DNA of 64,000 bases, taken from Sorangium cellulosum. Lineage in GTDB: Bacteria; Myxococcota_A; Polyangia; Polyangiales; Polyangiaceae. The position numbers were made by a program, and so were the translations under genes. Under the pieces are notes generated by a model that did no database searches, was not told the DNA's origin, and saw nothing but the letters and a program-made list of their open reading frames with translations. Numbering within the stretch: the first letter of the stretch is position 1; the number at the start of each line of letters is the position of its first letter. Location: contig NZ_CP012673.1 of the NCBI RefSeq assembly GCF_002950945.1, positions 1,736,001 through 1,800,000 of the forward strand. Reading direction: 5' to 3'. Below are positions 52,516 through 59,833 of the stretch, piece after piece.

Positions 52516-52545
52516 GGCCTCGCCGCCGCCGCGAGCGGCGAGGCC
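52516..52545. terminator. Bidirectional hairpin terminator
   Basis: 10-bp perfect stem GGCCTCGCCG with a 10-base loop, between the convergent LuxR and SBBP genes. Confidence 0.6.
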
Positions 52546-52563
52546 GCGAGAGAGCGCCCGCGC

Positions 52564-54468
52564 TCAGTAGAACTGGAGCGACTCGATGGACACGAGCGTG
52601 ATCGGATAGCTCGGGTGGTTGTAATTGTCGGCCGTGACGTGGAGGCGGTACCGCGTATAACTCCCGGGCGAGTCGACCGCGAAGGTCCGGAGGGGGTTCG
52701 TGTACCATCCCGTCTGGTTGGTCACCGTGTCGACGACGACCCACGACGAGCCGTTCCAGCCCTCGAGGGTCCAGCTCTTGGGGCCCCGCTGCTCGCAGCA
52801 GCTTCCGTTGTTGTACCTGATCTCGTACGAGCTCACGGTCTTCGAGATCCCGCCGCCCCACTCGTAGGCGAGCCAGACCGAGGAGGTATACATGTTCGAG
52901 AGCCAGAGCGACGGGAAGGTGTCGGTGAAGGCCCTCCAGGCCTCGTAGCCCGAGGAGTACGAGCCGCTGGACGTCGCGCTCCCGGAGGGCGTCGTGCCGC
53001 TGGTCATGACGGGGATCAGCGCGCTGGTGGTGGTCGACACGGAGTACTTCGCGGCCGCGCTCCCGGAGACGGTCGCCGCGCCAGCGCCGACGTCGAAGTC
53101 GACCGTGCCGTGGGTGAAGCCGCTCACGTAGAGGTTGCCCGAGCCATCCATGGTGGCGTCCTTCATGTGGTCATCCGACGAGCTGTTCAGCGCGTGGGCC
53201 CACTGGTAGGTCCCGTCCGGGGCGAGCTTCGCGAGGAACGTATCGGACGAGGAGCCAGCGGCGCCGAGGTGCGTGAGCGTCGCCGTGGAGCTGGGGCTGG
53301 GGTGGTAGTCCCCGGAGTCGTAGTAGGAGCCCACGACGTAGATGGAACCCGAGGTGTCCACCGCGACGCCGCTCCCGACCTCGGCCCCGGCGCCGCCCAT
53401 CTGGACGGCCCACTGCGCCGCGTTGGTGGACGAGTACTTCGCGACGAACACATCCCAGTCGCCGAGCGCCGTCAGGGTCTGCGCGCCGAAGCTGGCGGTC
53501 CCGGTGAAGTAGCCGGTGACGATCACGTTGCCGCTGCCGTCCACGGCGATCCCGCTCCCCACGCCCAGAGGGTCGTTCTCGGCTCCGACGACGCCCCTCG
53601 CCCACACCAGGGCGCCGCTCGAGGTGTACTTCCCGAGGAAGAGGGAGGTGGGCTCCGAAGCGGAAGGTGTTCCGGAGATCCAGGTCGTGCCGCTGCCCGG
53701 ATCGGCGTCGAGGGAGCCGGCGAAGCTGGCGGCGATCAGGATGTCGCCACCCGGCTCCACGGCGAGGCTGGGGTAATAGATGCTGTTCGAGGCGTCGAGC
53801 ATCCTGGCCCAGGTGAGGTTGCCGGCGGGCGAATACTTCGCGACGAAGAGGTTGAAATCGCCGCTGGAGGTCAGGTTCTGCGTCGCGGCGGAGGATGGAT
53901 CGAGATCGAGGGTGCCGACCAGCGTCCCGGTCACGATGACGTTCCCCGAGCCGTCGAGGCGCAACCCGCGCAGGTAGCCGTTCCCGGAGCCGAGCAGTCC
54001 TCGCGCCCAGACGAGATTCCCTGATGCGTCGTACTTGGCGATGAAGGGGTTGCCGAGGTCTCCGCCGTTCGTCAGGGTCGCCGACGCGTCGAAGGAGATC
54101 GTCCCCCGGAAGTAGCCGCCCACGTAGACGTTGCCCGCGCCGTCGACCGCCAGGCTGCCGCTGGACTCCCAGTCGCTGCCGCCGATGCGCCTGGCCCAGA
54201 GGTAATTTCCCGCCGCGTCGTACCTGGCGACGAAGTAATCCGTGCCCCCGACGCTCGTCAGGTTCGCGGTGCCCGCGCCTGGATTGAAGTCCGTGGTTCC
54301 TAGGAAGTACCCCGTGATGTACACGGACCCGGTGTTGCCGACCTCCAGATCGACGATGTCGGACCCGCCACCAGCCAGGCTCCTTGCCCACTGCAGGGTC
54401 TGTGCCGCGGCTGGCGACGCGTTCGTGATTGCAACGAGCGCGGCGACGAGGAACAGCCGTAATTTCAT
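52564..54468 (-). CDS. Exported SBBP-repeat protein with C-terminal discoidin-like domain
   Basis: 634 residues from the ATG at 54468. A cleavable signal peptide (LFLVAALVAITNASPAAAQ) is followed by residues ~25-480: about nine SBBP/propeller-type repeats of ~50 residues (GGTDYFVARYDAAGNYLWAR, IAVDGSGNVIVTGYFTGTAS, DVFVAKYSSTNAAQWAVQMG). Residues ~500-634 form an F5/8 type C (discoidin) sandwich (YSSGYEAWRAFTDTFPSLWL, PKSWTLEGWNGSSWVVVD, YTRYRLHVTADNYNHPSYPI). A secreted beta-propeller plus carbohydrate- or lipid-binding domain. A motif copy lies about 190 bp upstream. Confidence 0.85.
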   Translation of the reverse strand: MKLRLFLVAALVAITNASPAAAQTLQWARSLAGGGSDIVDLEVGNTGSVYITGYFLGTTDFNPGAGTANLTSVGGTDYFVARYDAAGNYLWARRIGGSDWESSGSLAVDGAGNVYVGGYFRGTISFDASATLTNGGDLGNPFIAKYDASGNLVWARGLLGSGNGYLRGLRLDGSGNVIVTGTLVGTLDLDPSSAATQNLTSSGDFNLFVAKYSPAGNLTWARMLDASNSIYYPSLAVEPGGDILIAASFAGSLDADPGSGTTWISGTPSASEPTSLFLGKYTSSGALVWARGVVGAENDPLGVGSGIAVDGSGNVIVTGYFTGTASFGAQTLTALGDWDVFVAKYSSTNAAQWAVQMGGAGAEVGSGVAVDTSGSIYVVGSYYDSGDYHPSPSSTATLTHLGAAGSSSDTFLAKLAPDGTYQWAHALNSSSDDHMKDATMDGSGNLYVSGFTHGTVDFDVGAGAATVSGSAAAKYSVSTTTSALIPVMTSGTTPSGSATSSGSYSSGYEAWRAFTDTFPSLWLSNMYTSSVWLAYEWGGGISKTVSSYEIRYNNGSCCEQRGPKSWTLEGWNGSSWVVVDTVTNQTGWYTNPLRTFAVDSPGSYTRYRLHVTADNYNHPSYPITLVSIESLQFY

Positions 54469-54590
54469 GGATTCTCGGCTCCTTTTCGTCTCGGCGTGGC
54501 ACGCCGATGTGCCGGGCCCGGACCTCACGGAGTCATCGGTGCGCACGCGTGCCGACCGTCGGCGCTGGTCTGCCCGGCGTATGGTGCTGC

Positions 54591-54690
54591 GGATCGAGCG
54601 TGTGCGCTGCGACCCTCGCGTGATGGCCGCAGGATGTCTCTGCGAGCGGGGGACGTGAATACCACCTAGGGAGTAGTCTGCCGGAGCCTC
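54591..54690. repeat. Dispersed ~100-bp repeat, copy A
   Basis: Matches 59444-59543 at roughly 78% of bases by eye (GATCGAGCGT start, GCGAGCGGG, CGTGAATACCAC, GGGAGTAGT, GCCGGAGC). It includes the operator-like motif at 54660-54675 and lies in the intergenic space upstream of the SBBP gene. Confidence 0.65.
54660..54675. promoter_or_regulatory. Operator-like motif, site 4
   Basis: TACCACctaGGGAGTA inside the dispersed repeat copy A, about 190 bp upstream of the SBBP-repeat gene. Confidence 0.45.
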
Positions 54691-54694
54691 CGCC

Positions 54695-55456
54695 TTACCC
54701 GCACCGCGCGCCGCCGAGGCGGGCCTGCGTTGCGCTCTGGGACGGCGCGCCGGCCATTGCGCCGGCGATCATGTCCGGATAGAGCGTCCGCGTGACCCGC
54801 GCCGACAGGAGGATGGCCGCCCGCGCCTCCACGCAGGGGATCGTCGCGAGCAGCTCCGCGAGCTCGCGCACGTGCCCCTGGTCGGCGTCGGCGTGCCCGC
54901 GCAGGAACCGCACCGCGCCTGCGATGCCGGGGATGCGGCCGCGCGCCACGAGGCGCGCCGCGGCGTCTCCGGCGTGGTGGACCGAGAGCGCCTCCAGCAC
55001 GTACGCCGTGCCCAGGAAGGCCTCGGGCGCGCCCGCCTCCGCGGTGTAGCGGCTCCAGGCGATATAGGCCCGTGTCGCCGGCGCGGGCTCCGCGCGCATC
55101 ACCACCTCCGGGTCGCGCCCGAGGGCGGCGAGATCGTCGAGGGCCCACTGCTCGTGCCCGGACTCCTCCTCCGCCTTGCGGAGCAGGAGGGCCGCGAGAA
55201 TGCCGCGCCCGTCCGCCGCCCGCGTGTCGCCCGGGTCCCCGACGCACCTGGCTGCGAGCCGCGCGCCGGCGTGGGCGCACAGAGGGCGGGTCCAGCGCAC
55301 GTAATGATAGATCTGCTCGAGGAACGCCGAGTAGCCCTCGGCGGTCGCGGTGCCGTCATACAGCCGGCGTGCCGCTGGATCCGTGTCGAGGCGGGTGAGC
55401 AGGGCCGTCACTTCGTGATCGAGGGGGGTGATCCAGTCCGTTGCGTCCGTTGTCAT
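54695..55456 (-). CDS. Heme-oxygenase-like diiron oxidase/oxygenase (HDO-type) protein
   Basis: 253 residues. A helical bundle with the metal-ligand pattern of the heme-oxygenase-like/iron-containing redox family: KAEEESGHEQW (Glu97, His101), LEALSVHHAG (Glu155, His160), and HADADQGHVREL (His188, Asp192, His195). The family includes TenA-like proteins and diiron enzymes such as UndA and SznF-type oxygenases that act in natural-product pathways. The gene lies 44 bp after the FeeM-like acyltransferase on the same strand, so an acylated amine could be its substrate; that link is inference. Confidence 0.7.
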   Translation of the reverse strand: MTTDATDWITPLDHEVTALLTRLDTDPAARRLYDGTATAEGYSAFLEQIYHYVRWTRPLCAHAGARLAARCVGDPGDTRAADGRGILAALLLRKAEEESGHEQWALDDLAALGRDPEVVMRAEPAPATRAYIAWSRYTAEAGAPEAFLGTAYVLEALSVHHAGDAAARLVARGRIPGIAGAVRFLRGHADADQGHVRELAELLATIPCVEARAAILLSARVTRTLYPDMIAGAMAGAPSQSATQARLGGARCG

Positions 55457-55500
55457 GGTGTTCCTCTGTTCCAGATGGGTGGTTTGCTCGGTTGGCTCGT

Positions 55501-56298
55501 TCAGGCGGCCTTGCGCGTCACGGTCGTGGTCCTCACGGGTCGCGGCGCCCTGGCCTGCTCCTCCACCGAGGCGAACAGGGGCATGGCGAACCGGCGGAAC
55601 CGTCCGTCGTAGCGCGCGGCGCCGATGAAACGCGCGGCCATCCGGCGGGTGAACACGCCGAGCGGTCGGGGCAGCGGCAATCCGGCGAGATCACCGGCGC
55701 GGGCCCGCGCGCGCTCCTGCTCGTCGTAGAAGGGGAAGCCCGGTGGGGCCGGCGGGTGGTCGCCGCCGAGCGGGGAGACCTGGACCCGGGCGCTCACGAG
55801 CCCGAGCGCGGCGGCCACCTGGAGGATGATCGCGGCGTCCCCGGCGTGGTCGGTCTCCGCGTTCACCGCGGCAATCCAGTGCGTGACGCCGCGACGGCGG
55901 CTCTCCTCGATCATGGCCGCATGGAGCGCCTCCAGGGCGCCGCTGCTCCGGTGCCGCGCGACGATGCAGAAGCGGGTGGCCTCCGCGAGCGAGAGCCCGG
56001 GGATATGGAGGGCACCGAGATCGAACCTGGATTCGAGGTCGACGCCGAGGCGGCCGCGGCGGGCGAACGCCACCTCGGGGTTGGGCAAGAGCAGCCGGGT
56101 GGTCGCGATGGGCTGCCCGTCCGCGTAGGCGACGAAATGGAGCGTGGTATCGAGGGTGTCGTACGGGTCGACCTCGCGCGGCGCAGCGGGGGCGGCCGCG
56201 AGGAGATCGAGCTCCTGACCAAACACCTCCCAGCGGACGCGGAGCGCGTCGTCAAGATCCTTGCGCGTGTGCGCGATGCGGCATTGAATCGAGGTCAT
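55501..56298 (-). CDS. FeeM/autoinducer-synthase-like N-acyltransferase (GNAT fold)
   Basis: 265 residues from the ATG at 56298; a much longer upstream frame has no protein-like content. The conserved features of the N-acyl amino acid synthase/acyl-homoserine lactone synthase group are present: an early Arg region (LDDALRVRWEVFGQELDLL), VAYADGQPIATTRLLLPNPE, LSLAEATRFCIVARHRSS (the E-x-x-R-F box) and THWIAAVNAETDHAGDAAII. These enzymes transfer a fatty acyl group from acyl carrier protein to an amino acid or similar amine. It heads a two-gene operon with the HDO-type protein. The product is not predictable; signalling lipid and natural-product roles are both possible. Confidence 0.72.
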   Translation of the reverse strand: MTSIQCRIAHTRKDLDDALRVRWEVFGQELDLLAAAPAAPREVDPYDTLDTTLHFVAYADGQPIATTRLLLPNPEVAFARRGRLGVDLESRFDLGALHIPGLSLAEATRFCIVARHRSSGALEALHAAMIEESRRRGVTHWIAAVNAETDHAGDAAIILQVAAALGLVSARVQVSPLGGDHPPAPPGFPFYDEQERARARAGDLAGLPLPRPLGVFTRRMAARFIGAARYDGRFRRFAMPLFASVEEQARAPRPVRTTTVTRKAA

Positions 56299-56659
56299 CT
56301 TCGACTCCTCCGGCCTGGTGCGCAGGCCTGCTGAGCAGGGTTCCGGGCTCGCGGCGCGATCGCCGGATCGTCCCGGCGGAAGCTCGCAGCGGGTGCAGCG
56401 TGCGCAGGGGGTAATTGCAACGGGCGTGCCGTAGGGTTTTGTGGTGAACTGGGCGCATCTCCAGGTGGGGGCGCCCAGGAATGGCTTCGGCTGGAAACAG
56501 GAGGGGAGCGCCGGAGGGCCGCCCGTGGCTCCGGCTGGAGACAGCTGGTCCGGTGGCGGTCGTCGCTGGCGGGTCGACCTCGGCGCAGGCCCACACGTGC
56601 GCGTGCCGAGCTCGGCAGCGGCCGCCCTGCAGCCGATGATCGGAGAGGAGCGTGCTTCG
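56299..56659. other. Divergent intergenic region
   Basis: Holds the leaders of the acyltransferase operon and the first beta-helix lipoprotein gene. No gene or clear operator is seen; the ribosome site GAGAGGAG of the plus-strand gene is at the right end. Confidence 0.5.
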
Positions 56660-59344
56660 ATGGTGAACATGAGGGAACGGACCGTCCGATGGGGCCTCGC
56701 GGAGGCGCTTCTGTGGGCGCTCGCCATCGCGCTCGTGCTGATCGGCTGCGGTGAGCGCTTCGTTGCCGCGCAGGCATGCGCCCCCGGCGCGGTGGCGCGC
56801 GAAGATGGGGCGTGCGAGCCAGCGCCGTGCGGCCCGGACGAGGTCACCCTGGAGACGGGCGAATGCCAGCCGGCGGGGCTGCCGCCCGACATGCCCTGCC
56901 CGCCCGGCCAGGTTGTGTTAGAGGGCGGCCGATGCCAGCCGGCAGGGGTGCCGCCGGAGGCTTGCGCAGAGGGCTTCGTCCCCGATGGGGGCGGCGGCTG
57001 CGCGGCGATCCTTCCGCGAGAGGCGTGTCCCGAGGGGCAGATGGCCATCCCCGGGGAAACCCGCTGTCGCGAGGTCGCCCCCTGCGGCGACGGGCGGTGG
57101 GGCGACATCCCGGTCGAGGAGAACACCCAGTTCGTGGACCAGGCCTATACGGGCGGCGACAGCGACGGGACGGCGGCGAGGCCGTGGACGACGATCCAGC
57201 GGGGGATCAACAACGCCGAGAGCGGCGCCATCGTCGCGGTGGCGGCGGGCTCGTACGTCGAAGACGTGGTGATCTCGGGCAAGGCGGTCCGCCTGTGGGG
57301 CCGATGTCCCGCGCTCGTCGAGGTCCGAGGGACGGGCGGGCGGCTCGCCGCCGTTCAGGTACTCAGAGCGAGGGCGAGCGGGACCGAGATCCGCAGCCTT
57401 GCCGCGACAGGGACGGCGTTTGGCTTGTTCGTGTCGGGGGCGCGCGACGTCACGATTGACCAGGCATGGGTGCACGATGTGAATGGCTTGGGGGTCGCGG
57501 TTGAAGACGCGTATGGCTCGACGAGCGTCGCGCTGAGAAGCTCCCTCGTCGAGCAGAGCCGCGGCGTCGGCGTGTACGTCTATGGATCGCACGCGACGGT
57601 CGAGCACGCCGAGATCCGCTCCACCAAGCCCAACGCCGATGGATCGGGAGGATGGGGGATCGGCCTCAAGGATGACGCTGCCACAGGCGAGCGCGCGAGC
57701 GCGAGCGTCCGCGGCTGTGTTGTTGAGCAGAACCACCAGGTCGGCGTGTACGTCTATGGCTCGGACGCGGCGATCGAGGCCTCCGTGGTGCGCGACACCC
57801 AGCCCGGCGCGGATGGGACGAGAGGGTGGGGCATCGGCCTCGAGGACAACGCCGTCACAGGCGAACGCGCCAGCGTGAGCATCGTCGCCTGCGTCGTTCA
57901 GCGGAACCATGAGGCTGGCGTGCGCGTTTACGACTCGGACGCGGCGATCGAGGCCACCGTGGTACGCGATACCCAGCCCAACAAAGACGGGATGGAAGGA
58001 TGGGGTCTCCTCGTCGAGCAACGCACGGACAGCGGCGAGCGCGCGAGCGTGACTGTCCGTGCATGCCTCGTTGACCACAACCGTTATGGCGGCGTGGTCA
58101 TCGTCGGGGCGGACGCGACGATCGAGGCCAGCGTGGTCCGCGGCACCCTGCCCAGCGAAGATGGGAGGTGGGGACGGGGCGTCAATGTCCAGAACGGCCT
58201 GCGCGCAGGCGAGCGCGCGAGCCTCGCAGTGCGCGGTTGCCTCATCGAGAAAAACCACGAGCTTGGCTTGTACGTCCACGGCTCGGACGCGACGGTCGAG
58301 GCGAGCGTGATCCGCGGCACCCTGCCCGGTAAAGATGGGACGGCAGGACAGGGGATCGGCGTGCGCTACGCGACCGATACAGGGAAACGCGCGAGCGTGA
58401 GGGTTCGCGCGTGCCTCATCGAGCAGAACCACGAGGTCGGCGTGCTCGTCTCTGGCTCGGACGCGATCATCGAGGCGAGCGTCGTCCGCGGCACCCAGCC
58501 CGACAAAGACGGGACCGCAGGGCGGGGGATCAGCGTGCGGTATGCTCCTGATACGCACGAGCGCGCGGGCGTGACGGTTCGCGCGTGCCTCATCGAGCAG
58601 AACCACGAGGTCGGCGTGCTCGTCTCTGGCTCGGACGCGATCATCGAGGCGAGCGTGGTCCGCGGCACCCAGCCCAACAGAGACGGGGCCGCAGGGCGGG
58701 GGATCAGCGTGCGGTATGCGAGCGACACGGGCCAGCGCGCGAGCGTGACCATCCGCGAATGCGTTATCCAGCAAAACCATGAGGTTGGCGTGTACGTCCG
58801 GGGCTCGGACGCGACGATCGTGGCGAGCGTGATCCGTGCCACCCAACCCAGGGCTGACGGGAAGCTCGGAGGGGGCATCGTCGCCGTGGATGACGACGAG
58901 CCAGGCGAGCGCGCGAGGTTGACCGTCCGCGCATGCCTCGTCGAGCAGAACCACGACGTTGGCATACTCGTCTCTCGCTCGGACGCAATGATCGAAGACG
59001 CCATCATAAGAAAGACAAAAGCACGCGCCGACAAGACGTTTGGTGATGGATTCATCGTAGAAAGCAGCATCGCCACGATCCGGGACGCGACGATCAACGA
59101 CAACGCTCGCGCCGGGGTCGCAAATTTTGGGTCGACGGTGACGATCCTCTCCACGATCCTCACCTGTAACGCGCTCCAGCTCAATGGTGAGGAATTCGCT
59201 GGCTTGCGAGCCTCCTTCGATGGCAGCATCGACTGGCGGTGCACTCGCCGAGGCGCAGAGGACTGCACCGAGACCGACGATCGCTGCCATGCGAGCAGCG
59301 CCGGCCTGGAGCCCCCGCCCGAGGAGGAGATGCCGCAGCCTTGA
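56660..59344 (+). CDS. Beta-helix repeat lipoprotein A (nine 58-residue repeats)
   Basis: 894 residues from the ATG at 56660 with GAGAGGAG upstream. Signal peptide and lipobox (VLIGC). Residues ~30-140 are Cys/Pro-rich modules (PCPPGQVVLEGGRCQPAG). Residues ~150-235 form a DUF1565-like start of a parallel beta-helix (ARPWTTIQRGINNAESG, VAAGSYVEDVVISGKAVRLW). Nine ~58-residue repeats follow, each of the form ACLIEQNHEVGVLVSGSDA then IIEASVVRGTQP, and then a closing coil and acidic tail. Repeats 6 and 7 are nearly identical. It is a surface-exposed solenoid like passenger or adhesin proteins. A shorter paralogue follows at 59794. Confidence 0.8.
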   Translation: MVNMRERTVRWGLAEALLWALAIALVLIGCGERFVAAQACAPGAVAREDGACEPAPCGPDEVTLETGECQPAGLPPDMPCPPGQVVLEGGRCQPAGVPPEACAEGFVPDGGGGCAAILPREACPEGQMAIPGETRCREVAPCGDGRWGDIPVEENTQFVDQAYTGGDSDGTAARPWTTIQRGINNAESGAIVAVAAGSYVEDVVISGKAVRLWGRCPALVEVRGTGGRLAAVQVLRARASGTEIRSLAATGTAFGLFVSGARDVTIDQAWVHDVNGLGVAVEDAYGSTSVALRSSLVEQSRGVGVYVYGSHATVEHAEIRSTKPNADGSGGWGIGLKDDAATGERASASVRGCVVEQNHQVGVYVYGSDAAIEASVVRDTQPGADGTRGWGIGLEDNAVTGERASVSIVACVVQRNHEAGVRVYDSDAAIEATVVRDTQPNKDGMEGWGLLVEQRTDSGERASVTVRACLVDHNRYGGVVIVGADATIEASVVRGTLPSEDGRWGRGVNVQNGLRAGERASLAVRGCLIEKNHELGLYVHGSDATVEASVIRGTLPGKDGTAGQGIGVRYATDTGKRASVRVRACLIEQNHEVGVLVSGSDAIIEASVVRGTQPDKDGTAGRGISVRYAPDTHERAGVTVRACLIEQNHEVGVLVSGSDAIIEASVVRGTQPNRDGAAGRGISVRYASDTGQRASVTIRECVIQQNHEVGVYVRGSDATIVASVIRATQPRADGKLGGGIVAVDDDEPGERARLTVRACLVEQNHDVGILVSRSDAMIEDAIIRKTKARADKTFGDGFIVESSIATIRDATINDNARAGVANFGSTVTILSTILTCNALQLNGEEFAGLRASFDGSIDWRCTRRGAEDCTETDDRCHASSAGLEPPPEEEMPQP
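58393..58740. repeat. Tandem near-identical 174-bp units in lipoprotein gene A
   Basis: Units 58393-58566 and 58567-58740 differ at few positions and encode repeats 6 and 7, the clearest recent duplication in the array. Confidence 0.75.
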
Positions 59345-59443
59345 CGCCGCGGCGCCGCCGCTCGCGCCGGCTCACCCGTACCCCTAAGACCAGGCCCAGG
59401 TCGCGGCATGCGACGCCCCGATCCTCCCTGTGAATGGCGTTGC

Positions 59444-59543
59444 CGATCGAGCGTACGCGCTGCTCCCCTCGCTCCGTGGCCCCAGGATGGCCTCGCGAGC
59501 GGGCAACGTGAATACCACTTTGGGAGTAGTGCGCCGGAGCATC
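59444..59543. repeat. Dispersed ~100-bp repeat, copy B
   Basis: Counterpart of 54591-54690. It lies between beta-helix gene A and beta-helix gene B. Confidence 0.65.
59513..59528. promoter_or_regulatory. Operator-like motif, site 5
   Basis: TACCACtttGGGAGTA inside repeat copy B, about 270 bp upstream of beta-helix gene B. Confidence 0.45.
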
Positions 59544-59723
59544 CCCTCATGGTAAGTGCACGCGGCCTAGATCTCGGAGGCGCCGCCCACGCCTCCCCGT
59601 GTCAACGCCACGTCACGAGGAAGAGCCTTGTGGCAAAGATGAGTTTGTATTGCCAGCAGTAGCACTTTCAGCGCGAGCGTGGTCGAGGAGATGCGCCTCT
59701 GCAATCATCGAAGCCCGATGTCG

Positions 59724-59833
59724 AAGGAGCGTCCTTCGATGATGAGCATGAGGGAGCGGAGCGTCCGATGGCGTCCACAAGGAGCGAGCCTCGATGGTAA
59801 ATATAAGGGAATGCAGCGTCCGATGGCGTCTCG
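59724..59833. repeat. 55-bp direct duplication spanning a ribosome site and gene start
   Basis: Copy 1 is 59724-59778 and copy 2 is 59779-59833. Both contain AAGGAGCG, an ATG and the codons for an xRSVRWR-type N-terminus (cf. MVNMRERTVRWG of gene A). Only the second copy is in frame with the lipoprotein. Confidence 0.7.

Larger units (their letters stand above)
59345..59793. other. Intergenic region with a dispersed repeat and duplicated gene start
   Basis: Contains repeat copy B (59444-59543) with a motif copy, then an extra, abortive copy of the gene start (59724-59778) directly before the real start at 59794. No complete gene. Confidence 0.6.

Noticed and set aside
51271..54024. 917-codon plus-strand frame over the LuxR and SBBP genes
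   Set aside because: Out of frame with LuxR and antisense to the SBBP gene; no recognisable protein.
58393..58740. 174-bp repeats considered as a mobile repeat
   Set aside because: They are in-frame protein repeat units of the beta-helix gene.
56918..59290. 790-codon minus-strand frame inside beta-helix gene A
   Set aside because: Mirror of the repeat array (periodic because the sense gene is periodic), no start signal or domain.
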